A stretch of 64,000 nucleotides of DNA from an uncultured Faecalibaculum sp. (GTDB lineage: Bacteria > Bacillota_I > Bacilli_A > Erysipelotrichales > Erysipelotrichaceae), in contig NZ_CAJUPA010000006.1 in the NCBI RefSeq assembly GCF_910588395.1, positions 1 to 64,000 on the forward strand, written 5' to 3'. Positions within the stretch are counted from its first letter, which is position 1, and each line of letters begins with the position of its first letter. Of this stretch, positions 41,360 to 50,397 are shown one piece after another. A program made the translations under genes and the position numbers. The notes under the pieces were generated by a model. The model was given only the letters and a program-made list of their open reading frames with translations. It did no database searches and had not been told where the DNA came from.

Positions 41360-43060
41360 ATGACATTCAACAGTTTTCCCTATTCACGCCCTGATCTGGA
41401 GCCCCTGCAGACGGAGCTTGCCAGTCTCCGGTCTTCTCTGGAGACAGCGCCGGCGTATGATGCCTTCCTGCAGACCATGCATCAGTATGACGACCTGAAA
41501 TCCCACGTGCTGACCATGACAGAACTGGCCGCCATCCGGCATACCCTGAACACGGAAGATGCGTTTTACCGGCAGGAGAACGCCTGGTTTGACGAAACGA
41601 TGCCGCTGCTGGAAGAAACATTCCAGTCCATCACCGATACGATCCTGAAGAGTCCCTTTGCCCCGCAGCTGAAGGAACAGCTGCCTGAAACCTGGTTTCT
41701 GGCAGCGGAGATGGACAGACGGAGCTTCAGCCCGGCCATCATCGGTCATCTGCAGAAGGAAGCAGCGCTGTCCACCGCCTATCAGAACCTGATTGCCTCT
41801 GCCCAGATTCCCTTTCAGGACCGGGTCTGGACCCTGGCAGAGCTGGAACAGCCCATGAACCACCAGGATCCGGCAGTCCGGAAGGAAGCCGCTCTGGCTT
41901 ACTGGGGCTGGTTTCAGGAGAATGAACCGCAGCTGCAGGATCTGCTCCAGCAGCTGGTGCAGGTGCGCACGGAGATGGCCCGGGCGCTGGGTTTTGAAAA
42001 CTACATTGATCTGGGGTATCTGAGAATGCACCGTTTCGACTACGACCGCCAGGATGTGGCCGTCTGGCGTCAGCAGGTGCTGGAAGAAATCGTCCCGCTG
42101 TGTCAGGATCTCTATGAAGCCCAGAAAAATCGGCTGGGCGTGGATACACTGCCGGTCTGGCAGGAAAAAGCGGAGTTTGCCGACGGCAATCCGGCGCCCT
42201 GCGGCACCACAGAACAGATGACCGCCCGGGCGCAGGAGATGTACGATGCCCTGTCGGAGGAAACCGGCAAATTCTTCCGGGAGATGTGTCAGCGACGGCT
42301 CATGGATCTGGATGCCCGCAAAGGCAAGGCTGCCGGCGGCTACTGCACCTGGCTGCCGGATTTTCAGGCACCGTTCATCTTTGCCAACTCCAACGGCACC
42401 CAGAGCGATGTGGAGACTCTGACCCACGAAGCCGGCCACGCCTTCCAGGTCTGGAGTTCCACCCCGTGTTTTCCCGCCAGTCTGGCCTGGCCGACCAATG
42501 AATCCGCCGAAATCCATTCCATGTCCATGGAATTCTTCACCTGGCCCTGGATGGAGCTCTTTTTCAAAGACCAGGCGGACCGGTACCGGTTTGTCCATCT
42601 TTCCGGTGCGGTGAAGTTTCTGCCCTACGGCGTTCTGGTGGATCATTTCCAGCATGAGGTCTATGCCCACCCGGACTGGGATGCTGATCAGCGCAATGCC
42701 TGCTGGCGCCGGCTGGAAAACCAGTACCTGCCTCACAAGGACTACAGCGGAATCGATGTGCTGGAACGGGGTGGCTGGTGGATGCGCCAGCTGCACATTT
42801 TCATGGATCCTTTCTACTACATCGACTATACCCTGGCGCAGGTGGCTGCCCTGCAGTTCCTGGCCCGGATGCTCGATGGAGATGAATCCGCCTTTGCGGA
42901 TTACCTGAGGATCTGCCGGCTGGGCGGCAGCCTGTGCTACCGGCAGCTTCTGAAGGAAGCCGGACTGCAGGTCCCCTTTGACGACGGCTGTCTGCAGGAA
43001 ACCGCTGCCACGCTGCGGCAGTGGTTTGAGACTCATATGCCTGAAGCAGCTTCCAGATAA
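41360..43060 (+). CDS. M3-family oligoendopeptidase
   Basis: 566 residues. Zinc motif HEAGH at 356-360 with the downstream ESAEIHSMSMEFF glutamate. The helical clamshell N-terminal half and GYCTWLPDFQAPFIFANSNG fit PepF-like oligopeptidases that cut short peptides in the cytosol. AAGGAGACACT precedes ATG. It may work with the M18 aminopeptidase on imported peptides. Confidence 0.93.
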   Translation: MTFNSFPYSRPDLEPLQTELASLRSSLETAPAYDAFLQTMHQYDDLKSHVLTMTELAAIRHTLNTEDAFYRQENAWFDETMPLLEETFQSITDTILKSPFAPQLKEQLPETWFLAAEMDRRSFSPAIIGHLQKEAALSTAYQNLIASAQIPFQDRVWTLAELEQPMNHQDPAVRKEAALAYWGWFQENEPQLQDLLQQLVQVRTEMARALGFENYIDLGYLRMHRFDYDRQDVAVWRQQVLEEIVPLCQDLYEAQKNRLGVDTLPVWQEKAEFADGNPAPCGTTEQMTARAQEMYDALSEETGKFFREMCQRRLMDLDARKGKAAGGYCTWLPDFQAPFIFANSNGTQSDVETLTHEAGHAFQVWSSTPCFPASLAWPTNESAEIHSMSMEFFTWPWMELFFKDQADRYRFVHLSGAVKFLPYGVLVDHFQHEVYAHPDWDADQRNACWRRLENQYLPHKDYSGIDVLERGGWWMRQLHIFMDPFYYIDYTLAQVAALQFLARMLDGDESAFADYLRICRLGGSLCYRQLLKEAGLQVPFDDGCLQETAATLRQWFETHMPEAASR

Positions 43061-43063
43061 CAG

Positions 43064-43120
43064 AAACACCCGGTTCCGGCCTTTGTCCAAAGGGACAGGC
43101 ACAGAATCCGGGTGTTTTTA
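43064..43120 (+). terminator. Terminator after the M3 peptidase gene
   Basis: AACACCCGG pairs with CCGGGTGTT over a long structured loop, then TTTATT. Confidence 0.7.
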
Positions 43121-43161
43121 TTCATGATGCCCTGCCACAGGGCGCAGCCCCATCGGCAGAC

Positions 43162-44523
43162 TCAGCCGGGGAGAATGCCGGTGATCAGAATCACGGCAAT
43201 GATCACCGGGAGCAGATATTTGCAGTAGACATGGCTCCAGGCGGGAAACCGCAGTCCCTGACCGGTGTTGGCTTCCTTCCGGAAGCTGTCCCATCCCCAG
43301 CCCTGTTTCCAGGTGCAGAAGAGCACAAACACCAGGGATCCCAGGGGCAGCAGGATATTGGACACAAGGAAATCCTCCAGGTCCATGATCGTGGACCCTT
43401 CTCCCAGAGGCTGCACCCCGGCCAGCAGGTTGAAGCCCAGGGCACAGGGCAGCGAGAGCACAATCATCGCTGCAGCGCAGATCAGACAGGTCTTTTTCCG
43501 GGTCCAGCCGGTGAGGTCCATGGTGCTGGAGATGATGTTCTCGAAGACAGCCAGAATCGTGGAAAACGCCGCGAAGCTCAGAAACAGGAAGAACAGCGCC
43601 CCCCAGAGACGTCCCAGGGGCATGGCAGCAAAGATATTGGGCAGGGTCACGAAGATCAGTCCCGGTCCGGCGGCGGTTTCCACGCCGTAGGCAAAGCAGG
43701 AAGGGATCACGATCAGCGCGGCGGTCAGCGCCACGAAGGTATCCAGCACCGCTACGTTCAGGGATTCACCGAAAAGCCGGCGGTCCTTGCCGATGTAGGA
43801 ACCGAAGATGGCCATGGCGCCGATGCCCAGGGACAGGGTGAAAAATGCCTGGTTCATGGCGGCGGCTATCACGCTGCCAAGTCCGATTTCACGGGCGCGG
43901 GCGATGTCCGGGACGAAGAGATAGCGTACGCCTTCTGCGGCGCCGGCGGAGAGCAGGGAGTTGGCGGCGAGAATCACCATGATGACCAGCAGAGCACCCA
44001 TCATCCACTTTGTGACTTTTTCCAGACCCGCCTGGAGGCCTCTGGCGCAGATGCCGAAGCCGGTGATGACCACCAGGACGGTAAACAGAATCAGGCTTCC
44101 GGCGTCTGAGAGCATGCCGGTGTAGTGTTCACTGATCTGCGCCTGGGTGGCGTTGACGAACTGTCCGGTGACCATGTCGCAGAAATACCGCAGCATCCAG
44201 CCGGTGACGACGGTGTAGAACATCATCAGCAGCCAGTTGCCGGCGAGAATGCAGGGGGTGTACCAGTGCCAGCGGGTGTGCGCCGGTTCCAGACGTTTCA
44301 GCAGTCTGGCGGGGCTGGTGCCGGCGGCGCGTCCGGAGGCAAATTCCATGGTCATGACCGGAATGCCCAGGAGCACCAGGAAAATCAGATAGAAGAAGAG
44401 GAAGACCCCGCCGCCGTACTGTCCGGCGACATAGGGGAACTTCCAGACGTTGCCGATCCCGATGGCGCAGCCGGCGGAGATCAGGATGAATCCAAGTCTG
44501 GATCCGAGTTTTTCCCTTTCCAT
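43162..44523 (-). CDS. Neurotransmitter:sodium symporter-family transporter
   Basis: 453 residues, 11-12 helices of LeuT fold. The unwound first helix and sodium site are visible in GCAIGIGNVWKFPYVAGQYG. The family imports amino acids or related amines with sodium; substrate not assignable. It lies downstream of, but is terminated apart from, a GntR regulator gene. Confidence 0.92.
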   Translation of the reverse strand: MEREKLGSRLGFILISAGCAIGIGNVWKFPYVAGQYGGGVFLFFYLIFLVLLGIPVMTMEFASGRAAGTSPARLLKRLEPAHTRWHWYTPCILAGNWLLMMFYTVVTGWMLRYFCDMVTGQFVNATQAQISEHYTGMLSDAGSLILFTVLVVITGFGICARGLQAGLEKVTKWMMGALLVIMVILAANSLLSAGAAEGVRYLFVPDIARAREIGLGSVIAAAMNQAFFTLSLGIGAMAIFGSYIGKDRRLFGESLNVAVLDTFVALTAALIVIPSCFAYGVETAAGPGLIFVTLPNIFAAMPLGRLWGALFFLFLSFAAFSTILAVFENIISSTMDLTGWTRKKTCLICAAAMIVLSLPCALGFNLLAGVQPLGEGSTIMDLEDFLVSNILLPLGSLVFVLFCTWKQGWGWDSFRKEANTGQGLRFPAWSHVYCKYLLPVIIAVILITGILPG

Positions 44524-44573
44524 GTTCGGTAATCCGTTCCTTTCAGGCAGATGTCACGGCATCTGCGGGATGT

Positions 44574-44601
44574 ACCGGTCCGTCAGGCGGAGCGGACCGG
44601 T
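44574..44601. repeat. Inverted repeat upstream of the NSS transporter gene
   Basis: ACCGGTCCG-(10 nt)-CGGACCGGT, perfect 9-bp arms, about 50 bp before the transporter ATG. It may be an operator or an mRNA hairpin. Confidence 0.5.
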
Positions 44602-44609
44602 GAGCGGTG

Positions 44610-44648
44610 AAAAAAGGTCCCGTCCCTGGTGTATCGGGGGACAGGACC
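44610..44648 (-). terminator. Terminator after the GntR gene
   Basis: GGTCCTGTCCC pairs with GGGACGGGACC (one mismatch), followed by TTTTTT on the minus strand. Confidence 0.85.
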
Positions 44649-44675
44649 GGAGAATGCGGTCTGCAGCGGAGAATG

Positions 44676-45374
44676 TCACTGTGACCGGCTCCAGGAATAC
44701 AGGTCGCTGCGGTAGTAAGCCAGGGAGTATTCCATGATCTTTCCCTGTCTGTCAAATCCCACTCGCCGGCGAACCAGCACCGGCAGGGTGCGGGGGATGT
44801 TCAGATTTGTCACCACTTCGTCATCCGGCAGCTGGGCCAGAAGCTCTTCCTCAATGCGGACAGGCGTACCGGTTTCTTCATAGACAGAGCCGCCCAGATA
44901 GCTGAAGCTCTGCCGGGGAAAGCAGGACACGATGTAAGCCAGCCGGATGTCATCCGAGGTGCAGACCCGTTCCACGATATAGGCTTCCTGTTCCGGGTCC
45001 AGCCCGAAGGCGGAAACCAGCCGCTTTGGGCAATGCCGCATTGAAGCGTGCCAGCTGGATGTGCCTGGCTGCCGTCCATGCAGCTGCATCTCTTCGGAGA
45101 ATCCCCGGATACCGGTCAGTTCCTCGGTCACCGCCGGTTTCCAGATGACGAAGGTTCCCCGGCCCCGTCCACGGTTGACCATGCCGTCTTTTTCCAGATC
45201 CAGAATCGCCTGGCGGGCGGTTATTCTGGATACCCCGTACATTTTCTGAATCTGTGTTTCACTTTCAATCTTGTCGCCGGGCTGCAGATCCCCGTCCAGG
45301 ATCCTGCGGCGGTATATGTCCCGGATCTGGACATACAGTGCCTTGGCCCCCTTTTGCGACTCCAGTTTCTCCAT
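44676..45374 (-). CDS. GntR-family regulator, HutC/UTRA type
   Basis: About 232 residues from MEKLESQKG. The winged helix (IESETQIQKMYGVSRITARQ and DGMVNRGRGRGTFV) is followed by a UTRA ligand domain from about residue 90. Such repressors sense sugar phosphates or amino-acid derivatives. A start at 45431 is also open but lies deeper in the upstream gene. The gene overlaps the C-terminal end of the phosphoesterase frame by at least 110 bases. The adjacent NSS gene is a possible target. Confidence 0.86.
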   Translation of the reverse strand: MEKLESQKGAKALYVQIRDIYRRRILDGDLQPGDKIESETQIQKMYGVSRITARQAILDLEKDGMVNRGRGRGTFVIWKPAVTEELTGIRGFSEEMQLHGRQPGTSSWHASMRHCPKRLVSAFGLDPEQEAYIVERVCTSDDIRLAYIVSCFPRQSFSYLGGSVYEETGTPVRIEEELLAQLPDDEVVTNLNIPRTLPVLVRRRVGFDRQGKIMEYSLAYYRSDLYSWSRSQ

Positions 45375-46005
45375 CAAATTCTCTCTCTTTCTGCGTTTCT
45401 CTTCTCTTTCTGTCTGTTTCGATCCATTCATCCAGGGTCAGCGGCGTGTAACCTGAAAACTGGCAGAAGCAGTTGATCAGGTGACAGGGGACGTGCCGCT
45501 GGCGGCCGCCGGGATCTGTGACCAGGGTGCCGGAGACCATCTCCTGATAGCGGTCCAGCAGTGCCTGATCGGCTGTGTCGTGAATGTGACCGTGAAGCAT
45601 GTAGGAACGGGGCTGTCCCTGGTCGTCCACCCGGTACTGGCCGTTGTAGCAGGCCATGGGATAGTGAGAGAGGACGACTTTGCGGCGGTTGTCGCTCAGC
45701 TCCGCATAATCGCGGATCCATTCAAAGCGGGAGGCGTCAAAGGCCGGATCCTTCAGATACCGATCATGATTGCCCCGGATCAGAAACAGACGGCCCTGGA
45801 GCCGGTCCAGGATTCTGGCGGTTTTTTTCGCATCCCCCCAGCTCAGATCTCCCAGGATCACCACTTCGTCACAGGGTCTGACCCGGGCATTCCAGCACCG
45901 GATCATGTGTTCGTTGAGCTCTTCCACACTGGCAAACCCGCGGCAGTCCATCTGACTGTTCAGGGCAGCGTGCCAGAAGTGGCAGTCGGCAATGTAATAC
46001 CGCAT
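45265..46005 (-). CDS. Calcineurin-like metallophosphoesterase with overlapping C-terminal extension
   Basis: 246 residues. Metal motifs: ADCHFWH, VILGDLSWGD, RGNHDR, SHYPM and LHGHIHD. The recognisable fold ends near residue 185 at PLTLDEWIE; the following 55 residues are charged, without homology I can see, and are read from DNA that also encodes the start of the GntR gene in another frame. Its ATG directly follows the lipoprotein stop (TGAATG). Confidence 0.85.
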   Translation of the reverse strand: MRYYIADCHFWHAALNSQMDCRGFASVEELNEHMIRCWNARVRPCDEVVILGDLSWGDAKKTARILDRLQGRLFLIRGNHDRYLKDPAFDASRFEWIRDYAELSDNRRKVVLSHYPMACYNGQYRVDDQGQPRSYMLHGHIHDTADQALLDRYQEMVSGTLVTDPGGRQRHVPCHLINCFCQFSGYTPLTLDEWIETDRKRRETQKEREFDGETGVAKGGQGTVCPDPGHIPPQDPGRGSAARRQD

Positions 46006-46500
46006 TCACCCGGCCCTGCAGGCAAAGCCCTGTGATGTCAGTTCCGTTTCAGTGCGCTCCAGGCTGACATACTGGGAATCCAGTTCCCCGGGTTCCAGCA
46101 GCCCTGCATCAATCAGCGCCTGACTGTCTGCCTGGGCGTAGTCGATGGAGATGGTCAGCTCCACGTGATTGTCCCGGACTTCCCCCTGTGTGCTCACGCC
46201 CTTCAGGGATCCATAGGAATCATTCAGCACCCGGCTGATGGCTTCCCCGATTTTTGCCTGATCGGCACCGGCATCCAGGCCCAGTTCCTCAAAGGACACG
46301 TTTTCTGTCTGAACGGATTTTTTCACCTGGTCCCCCAGGGCTTCAAATTCATAGCTGCCGGCATCTGACGAACAGGTCATGGTCTGTTTCACCGTCTCGG
46401 TTTCATCCGGTTCTTCCTGCCGGGTTTCCGGATTCGATCCGCCCACCCGGACACAGCCTGTCAGTGCCAGACACAGCAGCGCCAGCCATGCTTTCTTCAT
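46006..46500 (-). CDS. Small lipoprotein, DUF1307-like
   Basis: 164 residues from MKKAWLALL with a lipoprotein signal ending LALTGC (Cys16). The mature part is acidic and contains VSFEELGLDAGADQAKIGEA, in the style of YehR/DUF1307 lipoproteins of unknown role. First gene of the lipoprotein-phosphoesterase-GntR run. Confidence 0.72.
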   Translation of the reverse strand: MKKAWLALLCLALTGCVRVGGSNPETRQEEPDETETVKQTMTCSSDAGSYEFEALGDQVKKSVQTENVSFEELGLDAGADQAKIGEAISRVLNDSYGSLKGVSTQGEVRDNHVELTISIDYAQADSQALIDAGLLEPGELDSQYVSLERTETELTSQGFACRAG

Positions 46501-46548
46501 TTCCAACACCCCTTGCCGGGTTATTCTACCATGAAAAATAGCACAATT

Positions 46549-47634
46549 CTATGAACCGGAGGCAAATCCGGCGAGAAGAGTAAGCCCTTTCAAAAACTGT
46601 TCCGGCGGGCGGCCCAGTCCCAGCCGCAGCGTTCCCGGAGCTCCAAAAAACCGCCCGGGGACAAAGAACAGTCCCTTTTCTTCCATCATCCGCAGGGCGA
46701 AGGCTTCATCATCCACCCCGTCAGGCAGCCGCAGCAGCGCCACGGAGCCGGCTTCCGGCAGCACGCAGGAGAAAAACGGGTTCCCGTCCAGCCAGTCCTT
46801 CAGCACAGCCAGGTTGCGGCTGACAATGGCGTTGTTGCGCCGGAGGATCTGCGCACGGTGTTTCAGAACAGCCCAGGCCAGCCGGTCGTTGAGCGGACCG
46901 GCGCCGATGAAGGTGTAATCCCGCCGGATGTTCAGGGCATCAATCAGCGCTTCCGGGCCTTTCACCCAGCCGATGCGGATCCCCGGACAGGCCAGGGATT
47001 TGGACAGCGATCCGCAGGACACACCCTTTTCATAGAGATCGCTCACGGAAGGCATCACCCTGCCGATGCCTCTGTAGACCTCATCGCAGAGGATCCAGGC
47101 GTCGTGACGCCGGGCGATGTCTGTCACCCGCTGCAGGGCTTCCTCATCCAGAATCGTGCCGGTGGGGTTGTTTGGCAGATTCAGAATCAGCAAATCCAGT
47201 CCCTGGCGGGCGGCGCAGTCTTCCAGCTGATCCAGATCCGGCTTCCAGGTAAGCGGATCCAGGGCAAGCTCCGTGACCCGGGCATTCAGGCTTCTGGCGT
47301 AGCCGGCAAACTGCTGATATCCCGGGGTGAACACGATCACCTGCCGCCCCGGTGCCAGCAGCTCGTCCATGACGTGCTGGCTGGCGTTCACGCAGCCGGC
47401 GGTGGTGGTGATGTTTGCCGGAGTGCCGGTTTCATACATGGCCAGGATCTCTTCCTTCAGCTGCGGACTACCGGTGATCGGACCATAGTCCAGAACCAGT
47501 TCGGAAAAAAGGCCCGGTTCCAGGGCCTCGATTTCTTCCAGACGCAGCGCGTCACAGCTGGTTTCGGTCATGTTGACACTGGCCAGATTCTCATACCGGG
47601 TCATCCACTGTTCTGCAGCGAATTCACTCAGCAT
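46549..47634 (-). CDS. Class I/II PLP-dependent aminotransferase
   Basis: About 361 residues from MLSEFAAEQWM, overlapping the ABC ATPase gene by 11 bases. LNLPNNPTG, DEVYRG and the PLP lysine in GSLSKSLACPGIRIGW are present, plus a C-terminal LRLGLGR arginine. It is co-transcribed with an amino-acid ABC transporter controlled by a T-box, so it probably acts on the same or a related amino acid; the exact substrate is open. Confidence 0.87.
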   Translation of the reverse strand: MLSEFAAEQWMTRYENLASVNMTETSCDALRLEEIEALEPGLFSELVLDYGPITGSPQLKEEILAMYETGTPANITTTAGCVNASQHVMDELLAPGRQVIVFTPGYQQFAGYARSLNARVTELALDPLTWKPDLDQLEDCAARQGLDLLILNLPNNPTGTILDEEALQRVTDIARRHDAWILCDEVYRGIGRVMPSVSDLYEKGVSCGSLSKSLACPGIRIGWVKGPEALIDALNIRRDYTFIGAGPLNDRLAWAVLKHRAQILRRNNAIVSRNLAVLKDWLDGNPFFSCVLPEAGSVALLRLPDGVDDEAFALRMMEEKGLFFVPGRFFGAPGTLRLGLGRPPEQFLKGLTLLAGFASGS

Positions 47635-48361
47635 CGTAGAACACCTTGGACAGGAAGTCCTGCGCCCGTTCCGACTTCGGATTCGTGAAGAACGACTCGC
47701 TGTCCCCTTCCTCCACCAGATGTCCCTGGTCCAGGAACAGAACCCGGTTGGCCACATGACGGGCAAATCCCATTTCGTGGGTCACCACGATCATGGTCAT
47801 CCCCTGCCGGCCCAGTTCCTTCATGACCTCCAGCACTTCCTTGATCATCTCCGGATCCAGAGCACTGGTGGGTTCGTCAAAGAGCATCATGTCCGGATTC
47901 ATGCACAGAGCCCGGGCAATGGCCACCCGCTGTTTCTGCCCGCCGGAAAGCTGGTTGGGATAGCTGTCCTTCTTGTCCAGCAGTCCCACTTTTTCCAGGT
48001 ACTCCAGAGCGGTTTTCTCCGCTTCCTCCCGGGAGCGTTTCAGCACCGTGATCTGCGCCAGGGTGCAGTTGTCCAGCACAGTCTTGTTCGGAAACAGATT
48101 GAAGTGCTGGAACACAAACCCCATGCGGTTGCGCTGCTGACGATATTTCGCCTTGTCAGCCGGATCCATTTTCTCCCCATCCATGAATACGGCGCCCTCA
48201 TCCACGGTTTCCAGCCCGTGGATGCAGCGCAGCAGCGTGGACTTGCCAGATCCCGAAGGACCAATCAGGCATACGATGTCTCCCTTGTTCACTTCCAGGC
48301 TGACGTCATTGACCGCATGCACGCCGCCGAAGTGCTTGGATAGATGATCGACTTTAATCAC
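47624..48361 (-). CDS. Amino-acid ABC transporter ATP-binding protein
   Basis: 245 residues, GlnQ-like: Walker A GPSGSGKST, signature LSGGQKQR, Walker B MMLFDEPTSALDP. Overlaps the permease gene by 8 bases. Part of the T-box-controlled uptake operon. Confidence 0.94.
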   Translation of the reverse strand: MIKVDHLSKHFGGVHAVNDVSLEVNKGDIVCLIGPSGSGKSTLLRCIHGLETVDEGAVFMDGEKMDPADKAKYRQQRNRMGFVFQHFNLFPNKTVLDNCTLAQITVLKRSREEAEKTALEYLEKVGLLDKKDSYPNQLSGGQKQRVAIARALCMNPDMMLFDEPTSALDPEMIKEVLEVMKELGRQGMTMIVVTHEMGFARHVANRVLFLDQGHLVEEGDSESFFTNPKSERAQDFLSKVFYDAE

Positions 48362-49028
48362 TGACTGCCATCCTCTTTTCTATTTTCCGCGCAATGAAGG
48401 AAATCGTCACCGTCATCACCAGATACATGCAGCCGGCAATGATCAGCGGATCGAGATAGTTGTAGTATTTGGCTCCCAGCACCTGGGCGGTATACAGCAG
48501 TTCCGCCACACCGATGCAGGAAATCAGGGAACTGTCCTTGATCAGGGTGATGAACTCGCTGACCATGGGCGGGATGATCCGCTTGAAAGCCTGGGGCAGA
48601 ATGACTTCCTTCATCATCGTGACATAGGAGATGCCCAGGGTCTCGCAGGCTTCCCACTGCCCTTTGTCCACGCCCTGGATGCCGGAACGGATCAGCTCGG
48701 TCTGATAGGCACCGGAGTTCAGGGACATGGCAATGAGTCCCACCACATAGGGATCCACCCGCAGCCGGGTGCCGGTGATCATCTGATAGAGCACCGGAAC
48801 ACCCAGGTAGAAGAACAGCACCTGAAGCAGCATGGGGGTTCCCCGCAGGATCTCCACATACACCGTGCCGATCACGTTCAGGATTTTTGACTTTGACAGC
48901 TTCATGGCCGCCATGATGATGCCGATGATCACACCGAAGAACAACGCACCAAGTGCCAGCGCAAGGGAAGCGCCGGCACCTTTGAGCATATAGGTGAGAT
49001 TATCGGGCGACAGAAATGTCTCCCACAT
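48354..49028 (-). CDS. Amino-acid ABC transporter permease
   Basis: 224 residues with five helices and the EAA loop EACETLGISYVTMMKEVILPQA. HisM/GlnP type. Three bases after the binding-protein gene. Confidence 0.93.
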   Translation of the reverse strand: MWETFLSPDNLTYMLKGAGASLALALGALFFGVIIGIIMAAMKLSKSKILNVIGTVYVEILRGTPMLLQVLFFYLGVPVLYQMITGTRLRVDPYVVGLIAMSLNSGAYQTELIRSGIQGVDKGQWEACETLGISYVTMMKEVILPQAFKRIIPPMVSEFITLIKDSSLISCIGVAELLYTAQVLGAKYYNYLDPLIIAGCMYLVMTVTISFIARKIEKRMAVSD

Positions 49029-49031
49029 GGA

Positions 49032-49814
49032 TCACACGCCCCACTTTTCTTTCAGCTTCGTGTACTCGTCGCTTTCCTTGAAGGCGTTGATGGCCTTGTT
49101 GACCTGCTTGAGCAGTTCTTCGTTGTCCTTGGCGGCAATGATGAAGTTTTCTTCTTCCATCAGGTGATCGCCCACGACTTTGTATTCACCGCCGGCGGCA
49201 TAGTTGTTGGCCACTGCAGTATCCAGCACCACGGCATCCAGACCATGGGACTTCAGTGTCTCCATGAGCACTTTCACATCCTGCACCGGTGTGACTTCGG
49301 CGCCTTCGATTCCCTCTGCGGCGCTCTGGCCTGTGGCACCCAGCTGTGCACCGACTTTCTTGCCGTTGAGATCCGCAGCGGACGCGATGTCGCTGTCACC
49401 GGCTACAACCACCACCTGTGCGGAGGTGTTGTAGGGATCGGAGAAGGCCACCGCCTGTTCCCGGTCTTCGTCATAGGTGAAACCGGAAATGCCCAGGTCG
49501 ATCTGTCCGGTCTGGATCGCGGAAACGATGGTGTCAAAGCTCATCTGCTTGAAGGTGTAGGTGTAGTCCAGGCCTTCTTCTTCCTTCATGTAGTCAAACA
49601 GCCAGTCAGTCATATCCGCATCGAAGCCCACGATCGCATCGCCTTCGATGGATTCATAGGGAGGATAATCCGGGGAAATCCCCACGATGATTTCCTTTGT
49701 CTCTTTCGATTCGGCATCTGCCTTGTCTGCATCTGTGCTGCCGGCAGAAGAGCAGCCGGCCAGCACAGATGCGGCCATGCCTGCAGTCAGGGTCAGTTTC
49801 AGAAACTTGTTCAT
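49032..49814 (-). CDS. Amino-acid ABC transporter substrate-binding lipoprotein
   Basis: 260 residues. Lipobox LAGC with Cys21, then a type 3 solute-binding fold: YPPYESIEGDAIVGFDADM and IDLGISGFTYDEDREQAVAF. First gene after the T-box, with GAGGAGAAAGACAT before ATG. If the T-box senses Met-tRNA the ligand is likely methionine or a sulfur amino acid. Confidence 0.92.
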   Translation of the reverse strand: MNKFLKLTLTAGMAASVLAGCSSAGSTDADKADAESKETKEIIVGISPDYPPYESIEGDAIVGFDADMTDWLFDYMKEEEGLDYTYTFKQMSFDTIVSAIQTGQIDLGISGFTYDEDREQAVAFSDPYNTSAQVVVVAGDSDIASAADLNGKKVGAQLGATGQSAAEGIEGAEVTPVQDVKVLMETLKSHGLDAVVLDTAVANNYAAGGEYKVVGDHLMEEENFIIAAKDNEELLKQVNKAINAFKESDEYTKLKEKWGV

Positions 49815-49842
49815 ATGTCTTTCTCCTCTTTCTTTCTGTGGA

Positions 49843-50079
49843 ACAAAAAAAGCGTCCGTTCAGAAAATTCATGAACGGACGCTGAAAGCGCGGTACCACC
49901 GGTCTTCCATCCGCCGTGCGGATGACACCTCGTTCTTAACGCGAACAACGGCCGCTGCCTCCTGCATATTCGACAGGGCGACTCCGGGACACGTTCCGGC
50001 ACTGGTCCTGACAGCTTGCACCACCCGCTGTCTCTCTGAAAGGTCCCGTCATGCTGTACTTCTTCCCTTCGTAGTATTG
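49843..50079 (-). promoter_or_regulatory. T-box riboswitch, specifier reads ATG (Met)
   Basis: The minus strand has AGTA and the GGTGGTGCAAGCTGTC distal stem-loop, the T-box core GGTGGTACCGCG (49889-49900), and the terminator AGCGTCCGTTCA...TGAACGGACGCT with seven T (49843-49883). Aligned to the known glyQS leader (CGAAA then GGC), the specifier position CGAAT is followed by ATG (49965-49967). Met starvation would allow read-through. Confidence 0.88.
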
Positions 50080-50085
50080 ACTACA

Positions 50086-50113
50086 ATTATACATATCCGG
50101 TTTTTCATTGCAA
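50086..50113 (-). promoter_or_regulatory. Promoter of the T-box operon
   Basis: TTGCAA (50108-50113), 16-bp spacer, perfect TATAAT (50086-50091). I see no gene between 50114 and 50355. Confidence 0.75.
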
Positions 50114-50355
50114 CCGGTTTTCTGAAAGTGATGCCTGCACTGTCTGTCACAACCACAGGGTTTCCATCAGACAAACCGGACAAAGACTGTGCTTCTCAAA
50201 ACAAATGATCCAGTTGAAGCAGCAAAGCATGGCAAGACTCATATCCACAATCAGGAGCCAGTGCCATGTCTGACCACCATGATCACCTCCCGATCTCATA
50301 CCGGCAGGACAGAGCCTTTCCGAAAGCAGATGTCCCATCCCTGGCAGGCATCCGT

Positions 50356-50386
50356 GAAAAAAGCCCGGAGATTTCACCGGGCTTTG
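50356..50386 (-). terminator. Terminator after the UPF0210 gene
   Basis: AAAGCCCGG-tgaaatct-CCGGGCTTT followed by TTTC on the minus strand. Confidence 0.8.
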
Positions 50387-50397
50387 CAGATGCACGA

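Noticed and set aside
41384..43102. A 572-codon open frame antisense to the M3 peptidase gene
   Set aside because: Same reason: shadow of a strong zinc peptidase gene with an intact HEAGH motif.
44536..44755. Small frames antisense to the GntR end
   Set aside because: Overlap a clear terminator and a real gene end; no binding site.
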